Assembly (NCBI RefSeq): GCF_021504595.1
Contig: NZ_JACSGT010000001.1
Location: 2,480,001-2,544,000 of the forward strand
Direction: 5' to 3'
Length of the DNA stretch: 64,000 bases
From: Chryseobacterium indicum
GTDB taxonomy: Bacteria; Bacteroidota; Bacteroidia; Flavobacteriales; Weeksellaceae
Part shown: piece by piece, positions 37,394 through 49,400 of the stretch
Layout: every line of letters starts with the position of its first letter
Numbering within the stretch: the first letter of the stretch is position 1
Translations under genes and position numbers: made by a program
Notes under the pieces: model-generated
What the model saw: the letters and a program-made list of their open reading frames with translations, nothing else
What the model was told of the DNA's origin: nothing
Databases searched by the model: none

Positions 37394-38095
37394 TTATTTT
37401 TTTTCTACGGGAACTATTTTCCAATCTTCTTTGGGTAACTTTTCGTCCTCAATTTTATATTCTCCGCTTTCTAATAATCCTGCCAAATCTTCTTTGTCAT
37501 TTTCCCACAATTGAACTTCAGAGCTTTTAATAACTTTTTTATTCTTAAGACTTTCTTCCTTTTGGATAGGGATCATCCTCACCTGATACAAAACTGAAGG
37601 CATATATTTTGATCCGAGATAAGACCACATCTGATTCAGTTGATCGATTTTTAGGCTTACAATTTCAAAAATGAACTTTTCATGATCGCTTTTTGGTTCA
37701 TCTTTCAATAAATTATTATTGGAAGGCTGCCAATAAAAAACCCGGTTGTTTTGAAGGTATCTAATTACCACTTCTAATTTTTCTATTCCTGTATCGTAAT
37801 CGGATTGTTTTATGTTATAAGATGTGAACAGAAGTGATAAAATTAAATTCTGTGTAGGATTTCTGTATTTTGCTATGGTATCGCTTTCCGGAATATATTT
37901 TTTATATAAAGTCTGATTTTTTAGTATTTTATCTTCTTCTATATTTACAATAGATAAAATAATGGAAGATTTGGAAGAAAGAAATTCATCTCCATCATTA
38001 AGCGTAGCAATATTTGCCAGTTCAACAATTGGTGTTCCTGTTATTTCTGCATTAATTGCAGCAACAAGTTTTGAAAGGAACTCTGTGATTTTCAT
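37394..38095 (-). CDS. DUF4255 / Pvc16-type tube terminator
   Basis: 233 residues, the first gene of the operon. The opening ITEFLSKLVAAINAEITGTP and STIVELANIA-type strands are followed by SSIILSIVNIEEDKILKNQT, then PTQNLILSLLFTSYNIKQSD and KLEVVIRYLQNNRVFYWQPS, the DUF4255 core. Afp16/Pvc16 proteins of this family cap the tube and sheath at the distal end and fix particle length. MWSYLGSKYMPSVLYQVRMI near the end is also conserved in the family. A TAnnTTTG box lies 19 bases upstream, so transcription of the whole cluster probably begins here. Confidence 0.84.
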   Translation of the reverse strand: MKITEFLSKLVAAINAEITGTPIVELANIATLNDGDEFLSSKSSIILSIVNIEEDKILKNQTLYKKYIPESDTIAKYRNPTQNLILSLLFTSYNIKQSDYDTGIEKLEVVIRYLQNNRVFYWQPSNNNLLKDEPKSDHEKFIFEIVSLKIDQLNQMWSYLGSKYMPSVLYQVRMIPIQKEESLKNKKVIKSSEVQLWENDKEDLAGLLESGEYKIEDEKLPKEDWKIVPVEKK

Positions 38096-38113
38096 GACTT
38101 AAATTTATATCAA

Positions 38114-38121
38114 CAAATTTA
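38114..38121 (-). promoter_or_regulatory. -7 box candidate for the eCIS operon
   Basis: TAAATTTG on the minus strand fits TAnnTTTG and lies 19 bases before the ATG at 38095. No convincing -33 element was seen at the expected distance, so confidence is moderate. Confidence 0.42.
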
Positions 38122-38420
38122 TACATCACATAATCATTATCTTACAGGAAAAACCCTGATTCCGGGATGGGGAAAACACCATTTTTTTATTAAAATTCTA
38201 AAAATGAAAAAGTGTAAAAATGTCACACTCTTGATGGGGTTATCTGATATGATATCCTTTATATTAGATTAATTTGTAACCCTTGATACTCTTCGGAACA
38301 TTTTTGAAATATGAATCCAGGCCAAAATACAAAAAAGAATCAACCCGATATCAAACCTCTTGGTTAATGATGGTTGTAAAAGGTTTCTGATTTATTTTGT
38401 TTATCAAACAGTTACAAACA

Positions 38421-38446
38421 AAAAAAGCCGCCAAATTGGCGACTTT
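38421..38446 (-). terminator. Terminator of the single tRNA-Asp gene
   Basis: Read on the minus strand, AAAAGTCGCC pairs with GGCGGCTTTT (one mismatch) around AATTT and is followed by T's. It starts about 10 bases after the tRNA 3' end. Confidence 0.75.
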
Positions 38447-38455
38447 TCACTCGGG

Positions 38456-38529
38456 CGATCCGGACGGGACTCGAACCCGCGACCTCCGCCGTGACAGGGC
38501 GGCATTCTAACCAGCTGAACTACCGGATC
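38456..38529 (-). tRNA. tRNA-Asp(GTC)
   Basis: 74 bases. The acceptor GATCCGG pairs with CCGGATC, discriminator G; D arm GTTCAGCTGGTTAGAAT; anticodon stem GCCGC/GCGGC with loop CTGTCAC giving anticodon GTC; T arm GCGGGTTCGAGTCCCGT. CCA is not encoded. The gene is identical to three tandem copies at 60186-60474. Confidence 0.95.
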
Positions 38530-38561
38530 AATTTTTAAAAGTAAATTGATAAAACTTTTGC
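38530..38561. other. Remnant inter-tRNA spacer
   Basis: The 32 bases beside the tRNA 5' end, AATTTTTAAAAGTAAATTGA then TAAAACTTTTGC, match the spacers between the tandem tRNA-Asp genes at 60260-60291 and 60366-60400 closely. In those the next base begins another tRNA, but here unrelated sequence starts at 38562. Confidence 0.75.
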
Positions 38562-38691
38562 TATGCAGATATGATTTATACTTTTCAGAAAAATACCTAT
38601 CCATAAGCTTTTGCTGCTGTTCTATTCAAAATATTACCAAATGAGTAACTTTTGAAGTAAGATAAAGAGCGCTTGTTTTAACTGGTGCAAA

Positions 38692-40166
<1,475 letters not shown>

Positions 40167-40634
40167 GATTTTTTTATTGCTGTAAAAAGAATTTGCTTTT
40201 TTTCTTCTTAAACAACTGTAAAGAACAGATTTTCAAATATAAAATTTGTCTGTTATCTGAAAATATTTAACCGAATAAAACCATTAATTACATAAAAAAG
40301 ATATACTGAATCTCCTGCCAGACCGCTATGATTATTAAGTTTATTTACTTTTAATATTTATTTTACAGGAAGCTCAGTTCCTTAAATGCACGTGTTTTTA
40401 TACGCTTACATAACACTGATAATCAGTTAAGTATAAATACGCAGTTTATAAATTAAGTATTTTCACCTAACAGTGTATTATTTTATTTTCTTTACTTTGA
40501 GTTGTTCTTTAATGAATCTTCTATTACATCAACAAGGCAAATTTTAAAAAGCCAGACTGTGATATTTTTTTAATAATTGACTTCTTTGACATAAATAATT
40601 TTAAAATATTTTTTAAACCTTAAAACTAATAATT
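40167..40634. other. AT-rich upstream region of the large plus-strand operon
   Basis: 468 bases without a supported gene. It contains the palindrome CTGATAATCAG near 40421 and TACTTTG at 40493-40499, one base short of the -7 consensus. A clear promoter for the operon that begins at 40635 could not be fixed. The region otherwise is low-complexity A/T. Confidence 0.4.
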
Positions 40635-40985
40635 ATGGCATCACAAAATCCAGTAATCAACCAAAGTGGAAGTGCAAGTATTAAATCAGGTCAATTCTGT
40701 ACCTGGAATACGGCAAACGGTACAAACTCTACCATCACCATTGCTAACGCCAGCAGAAGTAATGTATTAAAATTTGCTATTTCAGGAGCTCCGGCAAGTG
40801 GTATTATTGTAGACAATGCAGGTCAGTCGACAACACCTTTCGACGGGGTGTATTCTTTGAAGCCCAATTCTCCAAACATCGTGGTTACAGCTTTTGGTGA
40901 TTTTGGCGGTTCAACAGTTACCATCACCAACATTACCAATGCTCAAAATGATGCTGAGGCAAGCATTCAGTGTCAAACAAGCTAA
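40635..40985 (+). CDS. Small unknown protein, first gene of the large operon
   Basis: 116 residues, no recognised family. There is no signal peptide or membrane segment. It looks like a single small beta-sandwich, Ser/Thr/Asn-rich with few charges: NQSGSASIKSGQFCTWNTAN, STITIANASRSNVLKFAISG and FDGVYSLKPNSPNIVVTAFG. The same layout (beta strand, SGAPxSG, FDGxxxLKP, FGDFGGSTVTITN) appears in the next gene, so they are paralogues. The ATG at 40635 is preceded by AATAATT; the next gene overlaps its 3' end. Function unknown; it may be an accessory or structural subunit. Confidence 0.7.
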   Translation: MASQNPVINQSGSASIKSGQFCTWNTANGTNSTITIANASRSNVLKFAISGAPASGIIVDNAGQSTTPFDGVYSLKPNSPNIVVTAFGDFGGSTVTITNITNAQNDAEASIQCQTS

Positions 40986-41373
40986 TTGTGGCGGTAAACT
41001 CCGCTTTCAGATTCTCTTATTATTTATTCTTGGTCATACTCTGGCAACGGCTCAGGGTATGGTCAAGTCTAAAGCAGACACTGTATGGCTTTCCCGATAT
41101 GAATTTGCACAAAAGCAAACCAACAATGGAAGCGATTGTATCTGTTCTATTACCAATAACAGTCAGGCTAATATAGCCACAGTTGTATTAACCGGCGCAC
41201 CAGATACAAGTACTATTCAACTGGACAGTACGGCAACGTTCAATGGTACACACCATTTAAAGCCCGGTCAGCAGGCAATTGCTGTAGGCAACTTTGCCGG
41301 AAAAACAATTACAGTATTAAATCTGTCCCTTTTAGATGTAGTGATTGTTGTTATGCTATTCTGCCCCGGTTAA
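40951..41373 (+). CDS. Paralogue of the preceding gene, with a possible signal peptide
   Basis: 140 residues if it starts at ATG 40951, overlapping the upstream gene by 35 bases; ATG 41059 would give 104 residues. The longer form has a basic start (MLRQAFSVKQANCGGKLR), a hydrophobic stretch FQILLLFILGHTLATAQ and a plausible cleavage after ..AQ, so this copy may be exported. The core, VVLTGAPDTSTIQLDSTATF then NGTHHLKPGQQAIAVGNFAG and KTITVLNLS, aligns with the first gene. It ends with a hydrophobic tail LLDVVIVVMLFCPG, absent from the first. Which start is used is uncertain; the signal-like stretch favours the longer one. Confidence 0.58.
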   Translation: MLRQAFSVKQANCGGKLRFQILLLFILGHTLATAQGMVKSKADTVWLSRYEFAQKQTNNGSDCICSITNNSQANIATVVLTGAPDTSTIQLDSTATFNGTHHLKPGQQAIAVGNFAGKTITVLNLSLLDVVIVVMLFCPG

Positions 41374-41415
41374 GAATTTACCTGTATCCTATTTTGATAA
41401 AAAACAATTATTCTT

Positions 41416-44400
41416 ATGGCACAATCCGAAACAGAAATCATATTCAGCAATGAAAACTCCGGAAACCCTGCGCTGTATATATACAATCAAATAGGGCAAC
41501 ATTGGACTGCTTTATTGCTACCGGAAGGATCTGCTTATACTGATCCTGCTATTACCCTTCAGACTGCAGTACAGCAACAGGTTTATTTTCTTTTTGCCAA
41601 AACAGCTCCCGCCGATCCAAGGATCTTTACAGAGAACTACCGTTCTTATCTGCTTACGTTTCGTCAAAACGTAACAGCCAACCTTACAGTTGCATGGCTG
41701 AGTAACATTAATGAAAAACCTTCTGATAAAAATACAACCGTTATTAATTTTGCTCAATATGGAGCCAATAAACCTTTTGTAGTAGGGCAGACATTTAATA
41801 CTACCATCGGAAATGGTTTTGCTACGCTTACCATACTGAACAATACCACTATGACATTACAGCCGGAAACAACTCCGGATGCTTTACGGCTTATCTGGAC
41901 TCCAGGCAACCCTAACATGAACTTTGCGAATAAAGTACTTGGAACCAGTTCGCTCTTCAACAGCGACATTACGATTCCTTTCAGCGACCCAGGGACAGGA
42001 TCTTTTCGTTTTTCACTGGGGCTTAATATGAATTTGGACTTTACAGCATATGGCTTACAAAATAAATATTATTACGGCAACAGCAAACCACGTTCCTGCT
42101 TTTCTTATCCTATGCTGAAAACCGGCAATGGCAATGATTATTTAATTACCCAGACCGAAATAGATCTGCTCGATATAGCTAATAATAACGGACTGAATAC
42201 CTATTTTGCCATCACTGGCCAGATCTACAATACACTTAGCGGTCAGAAAAGATCTGCTTCCCTGCCCAGTAATTACGCTATCAATACCGGCTACCCTCTT
42301 ACTTTATGGCCTTTGGTAAACATGGTAGATTCAGGTGCACCTGTCAATAATTTATTTCCGACAGACTACAGCGCACGTTTTGTAATATCACCACAGGATG
42401 CAGCAGGCTTCGATCCATACTACCTTTCACCAGAAGGCGATTTTTATCTTGATCCAGAAGCATCACAAGCTGCCTTTGCGGATGAAAACGGGCAATACAG
42501 TTTGCTTCCCGGACTTTCAGGTACTGAGATTATTACCTTTACTCCTTATAAAAATAATAACGGTACTGTTACCGGCGATACTATACGCTTTATTTCAAAG
42601 CAGGCCGCCTTTGCCGCTAATTTTCCGGGGCAGAAAGTTTCACTTGCCAATCCTGGGACAGATGCTCCCACTCTCGACAGTACCTATCTTACGGCATGGG
42701 CTAATATTGTTACCCAAATTTCCGGCAACGTGCAATATGCTTCACAACCTCAGGGAGCTTCTTTATTTGCCAAAGATCATGGTATAGCTTCATCTGCGAA
42801 TAACATCACAGGATTTCTAGGGTTTTATGAGCCTTCAGTAGATATGCCACAAGACAACAATTTTGCAGTGCCATTGGTGCCTTATCTTGGCATAAGTACT
42901 GTATCTTCTTCAAGCTCACAAGATATAAATACATTTGAATCCAAGGTGCTCAGTGCAGAAAGAAAAGCATTGATATCAGCCGCCTTCACAGTACCTCGTT
43001 CCAGCAAGAGTCTGGCAAAAAGAAGTATGGCAGAAGCGGAAACAACGTCTTACACTGCCTCTGCTACACCGCAGGGAATGGTTGCCAATGTAAATAATGA
43101 CGGCAGCTGGGGATTACTAAATCTGGCGCAGAATACCGTAAATAATGGTTCTCCTGAATATCTAAATCCCGAAGGGCAAATACCGGCAACACCTCCGCAA
43201 TATCAGCTCAGTTTTATTAATCTGATGCCTCAAATGCAGAGCGCATTTCTTACCAATCAGCAGTTTCTGGTAATGACCAATAATCAATATTTAGGCAATT
43301 TATTCTCAACGATGAATACATCAGGCGGTGGCTCAAGCAATCAACCGGTGTTCAACAATAAAATGTCTATTGAAGACTGGCCTTTTGATCTGAATGTGGG
43401 AACAAGTAATACTTACGCCGACTATAATAATGTTTTAATTTTTAAATTCTGTCAGGGCAGCATTATCGATCGGGTAAAAAATCCGAAAGAATGGACTCAG
43501 GCTAATGCATTTAATATTGATAAAGACAATACTGATCCCAATGCTTCTTATAACCAGCTGGTTGCCGTATCATCGTGGCTTCAGGATTATTTACAGGCGG
43601 CTGAAGACGCATATAACGCTGCTCTCTTAAATCCTGCCTCCGGACAGCTTGAATATTATCAGAAGTTTCATTCCATTATCAATGATCCTAATTGGAATGG
43701 CATTCTGGCTCTTAAAGCAACAATCGATCTAAAAGAATTCCCTCAACAATTAAAAGGACTAATCAGCGGTATTAACCTTAAAAACTTCTATGCACATCAT
43801 TTTGGAATAGAAGTAAACCGTGTAGATGCAAGCGGTGTGATAACTATGGATCCTGTAAGTTCTTTGTTCGGGTTGATAAATTATGTTGATCCTGCATATG
43901 CCCAGCAAATCTCACAGGGATTAGATCCTAATAAGCCGATACAGCCTGCAGCAGGCGCTACTTATGATTTTAAAGTATTGTTTCTACAGGTACTCTTTGA
44001 AAATACAGCCATCAAAGATTTTGCCAGTAAGATACAGCTTACCATGAATAATCTCTTCTCTGATAAAGTAACTCATACAAACAATCCTTACGGTTCAGGC
44101 AGTCTGAATACAGTGGTACTGAATGGCACTTATCAGGATCATAATGGCACTCCTGTATATGTTTTTGATAATAAAGACGATAATCTTTTCTTCTTTGACA
44201 GTAATCTGCTTACGAATGTAGAAATTACCAAAATACAGTTCAATACACTCACAACCGATCCTGCAGCACTCGATATACAATCGAGGTTTACCATGTGGGG
44301 CTACCTTAACTTCGATACAATGATAGCTCCGGCTTCCGGCGAAGGGGAAACAGATTATCCGCTTGATACTTTTTCTTTTGGGATCACAATAAACAATGAT

Positions 44401-45069
44401 ACTTTACAACAAGGGCTTAATTACAGCAACCTGTATGTAAATATGTCATTTAATCTAAATACGCCTTCAGTTACAACTTTTGCTTTCGATGCCTCTCAGA
44501 TTGCTTTTAATTCATCACAAAGCAATGCCAGACAGAATAGCCTTTATCCTAATTTTGCTTTACAGATCAATAAACTCTTGAGTGGCAATGAAGAATCGGC
44601 TCCATCAGGACAAGGGTATTTAAAGCTTGCATTGCCCGGCATCAATGCCACGGGACTTGCTGGTAACTGGTACGGATTGCAGATGACACTTAATATGGGC
44701 TCACCCGGAGAGCTTGCCAGCAGCGGAGGTTTTAATGCCAGTCTTCTGATTGCGTGGAGCCCCGGATCTAAAAGTGCGGCTCCCGGCTACAATGCATTTG
44801 TAGGTATTAAGCTGCCCGGTACTTCCAGTAATGCTAAACTTCTGAGCATACAGGGTGTATTAAAATTATCTATTGATAAACTGAGTTTACAATACGTAAA
44901 AGACCAGAACTCATATCTTTTGACCTTATCTAACATTGCTTTGAAATTACTGGGCATTTTGAAATTACCTCCCGGAGGAAATACGGATTTCCTATTGTTC
45001 GGTAATCCCAATCCGGGTGCTACCGCTAAAAGTCTGGGTTGGTATGCTGCTTATAATAAATCAGAATAA
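41416..45069 (+). CDS. 1217-residue unknown beta-rich protein
   Basis: No family recognised with confidence. It opens with a small beta domain (ETEIIFSNENSGNPALYIYN). There is no signal peptide, no transmembrane segment and no Cys-rich region. It is Asn/Ser/Thr/Gly-rich with long beta-strand patterns, e.g. FRFSLGLNMNLDFTAYGLQN. The C-terminal ~130 residues (LSIQGVLKLSIDKLSLQYVK, SNIALKLLGILKLPPGG, SLGWYAAYN) look like an amphipathic beta repeat similar in style to parts of the giant protein encoded two genes on; I considered the DUF6603-type repeats but cannot confirm it. It follows the small pair by 42 bases and precedes the EEP enzyme by 36, so all are one operon. It could be a structural scaffold or a carrier subunit. 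Confidence 0.68.
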   Translation: MAQSETEIIFSNENSGNPALYIYNQIGQHWTALLLPEGSAYTDPAITLQTAVQQQVYFLFAKTAPADPRIFTENYRSYLLTFRQNVTANLTVAWLSNINEKPSDKNTTVINFAQYGANKPFVVGQTFNTTIGNGFATLTILNNTTMTLQPETTPDALRLIWTPGNPNMNFANKVLGTSSLFNSDITIPFSDPGTGSFRFSLGLNMNLDFTAYGLQNKYYYGNSKPRSCFSYPMLKTGNGNDYLITQTEIDLLDIANNNGLNTYFAITGQIYNTLSGQKRSASLPSNYAINTGYPLTLWPLVNMVDSGAPVNNLFPTDYSARFVISPQDAAGFDPYYLSPEGDFYLDPEASQAAFADENGQYSLLPGLSGTEIITFTPYKNNNGTVTGDTIRFISKQAAFAANFPGQKVSLANPGTDAPTLDSTYLTAWANIVTQISGNVQYASQPQGASLFAKDHGIASSANNITGFLGFYEPSVDMPQDNNFAVPLVPYLGISTVSSSSSQDINTFESKVLSAERKALISAAFTVPRSSKSLAKRSMAEAETTSYTASATPQGMVANVNNDGSWGLLNLAQNTVNNGSPEYLNPEGQIPATPPQYQLSFINLMPQMQSAFLTNQQFLVMTNNQYLGNLFSTMNTSGGGSSNQPVFNNKMSIEDWPFDLNVGTSNTYADYNNVLIFKFCQGSIIDRVKNPKEWTQANAFNIDKDNTDPNASYNQLVAVSSWLQDYLQAAEDAYNAALLNPASGQLEYYQKFHSIINDPNWNGILALKATIDLKEFPQQLKGLISGINLKNFYAHHFGIEVNRVDASGVITMDPVSSLFGLINYVDPAYAQQISQGLDPNKPIQPAAGATYDFKVLFLQVLFENTAIKDFASKIQLTMNNLFSDKVTHTNNPYGSGSLNTVVLNGTYQDHNGTPVYVFDNKDDNLFFFDSNLLTNVEITKIQFNTLTTDPAALDIQSRFTMWGYLNFDTMIAPASGEGETDYPLDTFSFGITINNDTLQQGLNYSNLYVNMSFNLNTPSVTTFAFDASQIAFNSSQSNARQNSLYPNFALQINKLLSGNEESAPSGQGYLKLALPGINATGLAGNWYGLQMTLNMGSPGELASSGGFNASLLIAWSPGSKSAAPGYNAFVGIKLPGTSSNAKLLSIQGVLKLSIDKLSLQYVKDQNSYLLTLSNIALKLLGILKLPPGGNTDFLLFGNPNPGATAKSLGWYAAYNKSE

Positions 45070-45105
45070 ATTGCCTTAATCATATGTACATAAAAAATAA
45101 CAACC

Positions 45106-46464
45106 ATGGCAAGAATACTCTACTGGAACATACGGCAATTCGCAATTAACAAGATCGATGCACCTCGGGCTAAAAGGAGATGGGATGGATCTTTTATTAT
45201 TCCTCCGCAACCGGGCTACAGAAAACGAGTAATAAGAACGACAATCACCCAGAACAAACCCGATATTTTTGTCGTAGTAGAAACATCTACCGGAGCCGGA
45301 GCTGCAGGTACTTTAATTTCTGCAGGCGGAGCTGATGGAAGCATATTTCTGCTACAACAAATGAGAACCTGGTTTCCGGGTGACGACTGGCGGCTTATTC
45401 CCCCGCTAAGGCTGGGACAAGGAAATGTTCAGGAGGGTATCTCTGTATTTTATAACCATGCCAGAGTACAATTTACAGGTCCATGGGGATGGCAGGGCGA
45501 TGGCAACCCATCTGATTCGGTTGCTAACATAGGACTGGGAAACCTCGTTAACTATGGTCCTCCTTGGGTAAACCTTCTGCCTGCCGGCAATGCACCTGCC
45601 GGACTTAACACAATTAACCCTGGTGTACCCTATAGGAAACTTGCGGGACAATGGCTTTTTCACGGACCTTTGGCTGGCGGTGTTGCTCCGGTATTAGGCT
45701 TTCCTAATGCATTTAACAGAACTCCTTTCTTAACTACTTTCTGGGAACCGGGAGCAGGAGGTGCAGCAGGCAAAATGATTAAATTATTGTCTTTCCATGC
45801 TTCACCAAAAAAACAGCAGGCAGCCGATGGAACCAACCAATTATCCAATATTCTTGAAATGACTACAGATCTTGCTGCCAATCAGGTAGGAGTTATTGTA
45901 GGAGATTTTAATGTAGATTTATTTAATACTCACTTTGAACCCATTGCTTACGACCGTTTACTTAGTGCTTTTCCAGTAGGTGTTGGCTATACCCGTCAGA
46001 TTAATCCTACCGCTAACATATGGCCAGACAAAGGATATGTTTGTACCATGCTGAGGTCTCATAACAGTGCCAGACCCTGGGCAACAAACGGCTATCCGGG
46101 GTATGAATATGTAATACAAGATACATTCTCGAGTGTAGACAATATTTTAACACGTTATGGCGGAGGTTCGGCTGTTGGTCCTGCAACCAACATTACCATA
46201 GCCAACAGAGTTACAGGAACACCATACAACAGAGATGTGCCAGCTATAGCGGGAGCTCCACAAGGGAGTTTGATTTATAATTCTGCCATGGCATTAGATG
46301 GAGGAGGATTACCTTCTGCACTCCCTCTTCCTATAGCCGGACCCACAGGACATGGCGGCGTTGTTCCCGGAAATATAGGAGCGCTGACTTCTTTTGTTGG
46401 CTGGAATAACTACCGCAGAATCATCAGTACCAGTGACCACATGGGATTAATTGTGGACGTTTAA
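45106..46464 (+). CDS. Endonuclease/exonuclease/phosphatase (DNase I-fold) enzyme
   Basis: 452 residues. All catalytic landmarks of the EEP superfamily are present: Asn8 in YWNIRQF, Glu59 in PDIFVVVETS, His231 in LLSFHASP, Asp267 and Asn269 in VIVGDFNVD, Asp345/Asn346 in SSVDNIL, and Asp444/His445 in STSDHMGLIV. It should be a metal-dependent phosphodiesterase; the family includes DNase I, CDT-B toxin, sphingomyelinases and inositol phosphatases, and the substrate cannot be told here. Gly/Pro/Ala-rich insertions occur at about 130-215 and 350-430, longer than usual. There is no signal peptide, unlike most secreted bacterial EEP enzymes. It sits between two very large non-enzymatic proteins in one operon, suggesting it is their cargo or toxic subunit. 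Confidence 0.85.
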   Translation: MARILYWNIRQFAINKIDAPRAKRRWDGSFIIPPQPGYRKRVIRTTITQNKPDIFVVVETSTGAGAAGTLISAGGADGSIFLLQQMRTWFPGDDWRLIPPLRLGQGNVQEGISVFYNHARVQFTGPWGWQGDGNPSDSVANIGLGNLVNYGPPWVNLLPAGNAPAGLNTINPGVPYRKLAGQWLFHGPLAGGVAPVLGFPNAFNRTPFLTTFWEPGAGGAAGKMIKLLSFHASPKKQQAADGTNQLSNILEMTTDLAANQVGVIVGDFNVDLFNTHFEPIAYDRLLSAFPVGVGYTRQINPTANIWPDKGYVCTMLRSHNSARPWATNGYPGYEYVIQDTFSSVDNILTRYGGGSAVGPATNITIANRVTGTPYNRDVPAIAGAPQGSLIYNSAMALDGGGLPSALPLPIAGPTGHGGVVPGNIGALTSFVGWNNYRRIISTSDHMGLIVDV

Positions 46465-46482
46465 CAGAATCATTTTATTATT

Positions 46483-49400
46483 ATGAGCTTATCCAATTTA
46501 GTTACTACATTTAAAAGCCAGGCTGCTGCCAATAGCGGTAATATTACTATTAATGCAGCATCTTTTACCGATTCAGGCTTAATTCCGCCAGTTGGGCTGG
46601 ATGAATTGCTGTCTCAAAGTTATCAACTTCCGGATGGCTCATTTTTGTTGATTGATACTTCCGGTACTTCTATTCCTGAGCCTGTAGGAAATACATTAAC
46701 AATTTCCAATGCTACGGCAGCAATACTTAATGTAGAAAAGGCAAATACTTCAGTTACACTGATTATTACAGCAAACGAAGCGGATGAAGTTCAGTTTACC
46801 ATACAAATTAACCTGTCCGACTGGAAGTTTGCTACCAGCTGGCAATACATGACGGGTGGCGTATTCGATAATCTTCCATACACCTACCCTTCCTTCATTT
46901 TCAGTACTCAGGACACAGCCATTTTCAGCTGGAAGCAAAAAAATATATCTTTAACGAAGGGGCAAAACTTTGCATCGCTTATTACCCTTACCCAATGGCT
47001 TAAGCCTGTCGTAAACTTTTTTACTTCATGGTCACCTTCTACCAATCTGGCTTTGGCAGGAAGTATAGATCCCTCTCAGGTTAATAACGAAGACATTATT
47101 TATCCCGAGATGAATTTATTTGTGCCTATTGATGCAACTTTAATATCATTAGGTTTTCTCAATGTCAGTAACCCCGGAGTTGGATTTCAGATTAAAACAG
47201 AAGAAGAAACGGTTACAGCCGATCCGGAAGATGAAGGAGAAGCATTACGTCTGGAATATGAACCTACAGACAGCTTAACACCAGCAGAAGGAGAAACACA
47301 AAAAGTACAAACTCCTATCCTCTATTTTAGTTTGCTGTTGGCAGCCGGAAATTCTATTGTACTGAATTTTAGTGCTGCTGTAGAATATGAATCTTCTTCT
47401 TTTACCCTGAATGTAGACTCTGAGCCAGACAAACCACTCACACCTCTCAACCTGTTCGGTCTTATGGCTGGACAAAATTGGTTTCAGAATATTCCTCCTA
47501 CTTTACAACAGTACCTCAACAGCATTGCATTCAAGGGATTTAACACGGGACTGGATTTTAACAACGGGCTTACTATTACCAGCGTTTCCTCTTTTATTGG
47601 CTCCAATGGAGCCTGGACGCTTTTTGATAATTTCATTATTCAGCAGTTTGATGTTAATTGGGTCATTATTAATCCGGGAACTACCAATTCACAAAGTTTA
47701 TATTTCAGTGCTCACGTAGACTTTTTCCCAACCATATTTGTTGGGGGTTTCGATGTGGAAATTACCTCAGACCTAACCCTTTCTGCTGCCTTTACAGGAT
47801 CTGTTACCTTCAACAATTTACTGTCTGCCATTACAGCAGGAGCCATTACTATTCCAGAGAATCTTTTACTGGTTGAGTTTACTGCTTTCGGGATTAATAT
47901 GGATATCAACAGTAAATATTATGAGTTTTATGCGAATGCAAATATTGACCTGAATTTCATTACTAACGTTTCGGTAACGGATGGTACGTTACTGCTAACT
48001 TCTTCTTCACCCGCGAGCGGTACCGGTCCAAGTATATTTACGGCAAAGGTATCCGGATTGTTTGCCATTGGTAAATTACAACTTAATACCGATGTAAATT
48101 ATAATTCATCGGACGGATGGAACTTAAGCCTTGCAATGCCGGAAAGCAGTAACTTAAATCTGGGAGAGCTCATTAAGCAATTATTCCAGTCTATCAGTCT
48201 GCCTACAAGTTTTTTACCAGATAGTCTTAATATTACTCAATTCTCACTGGATGCCACAATTCCCAGCGGAACGGGAAAAAGCAGCTACGAGGTAAAAGGA
48301 GGACTGCAGTGGATCTTTACCTTTCCTATTATTGATCAGCAGATCAACATCATTGCCAATCTTTGGCTGAAATATGAAGCCGCGAGTAATGATTCTACAT
48401 CCGGTAAATATTCCGGTGGTGTTTTAGGAAGTGTAACATTAGAATACTTCAATGCTACTGTCGGTATAAGCTATAATTTCGCCGAAAATAATCAGCAGCT
48501 TGCGATTACCTGGGAAGGCTTTACCGCTATGTATGACGTAACCGGAGAAAGCCGTACAATTGTTTTCTCTATTAAAAACTGGACATTGGGCGGGTTAATT
48601 ACCTCTTTTATGAAGATGTTGTTTAACCCTACATTTGAGCTTGATGCACCATGGGATATACTCAACAAAATAAGTCTGGATGGATTCTCGGTTACATACA
48701 ACCTCGACACGAAAGATATTAAGGTTACTTACAAATTACCTAAAACATTAGACCTTATATTCATCAATATCAATGGAATTAATCTTACCAAAAATCAGAA
48801 AGGGGTATTTATCACTTTTGATGGGAATTCCGTTGTTCCTTCTATCAACGAAAGTAATTTATTTAAACCAGAGACAGGCGGACAGGACATTCAGAAAATG
48901 CCGGATGTTCCGGGACAAGGCACACAGTATTTCGATTTGCGTCTGCTGGCAATGGGTCAGCATGTAGAATTGATAAATCCAGCCCAGTACAACTCCATCA
49001 AGGATGTAACAAAAGCTATGCAGGAAGCTTTTACCGAACCAAAACCGGGTACCATTCCTATAGGATCGGGCTCCGGCAACACACTGCTTAGATTCAATGA
49101 AGACAGCAACTGGCTCATCGCCACCAATTTCGGGATACTGAATGCAGGAACAAAAGAGAAGCCTGTTTGGACTCTCGATATGCAGGTGGTATTTAATGAT
49201 CCTAATCTCTATGGTCTGCGTATCGCTATGGCAGGTGGAAAAGCCAAAGTATTTGAAGGGCTGGATTTTGAGATCATGTATAAAAAGATTTCTGAATCCA
49301 TTGGCGTATATCAAATGGATCTTACCCTTCCTAATGCTTTACGTTATCTGCAGTTTGGTGCGGTCAATATCACTCTTCCTTCCATTGGTATAGAAATTTA

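Larger units (their letters stand above)
38096..38455. other. Gap between the eCIS operon start and tRNA-Asp
   Basis: 360 bases without a gene. It holds the eCIS promoter candidate at 38114-38121, the GC-richer motif CCCTGATTCCGGGATGGGG near 38153-38172 whose meaning I cannot tell, AT-rich sequence, and the tRNA terminator at 38421-38446. No supported reading frame was found. Confidence 0.5.

Noticed and set aside
38404..38604. A 66-codon minus-strand frame covering the tRNA-Asp gene
   Set aside because: It reads straight through the tRNA and its terminator, so it is not a protein gene.
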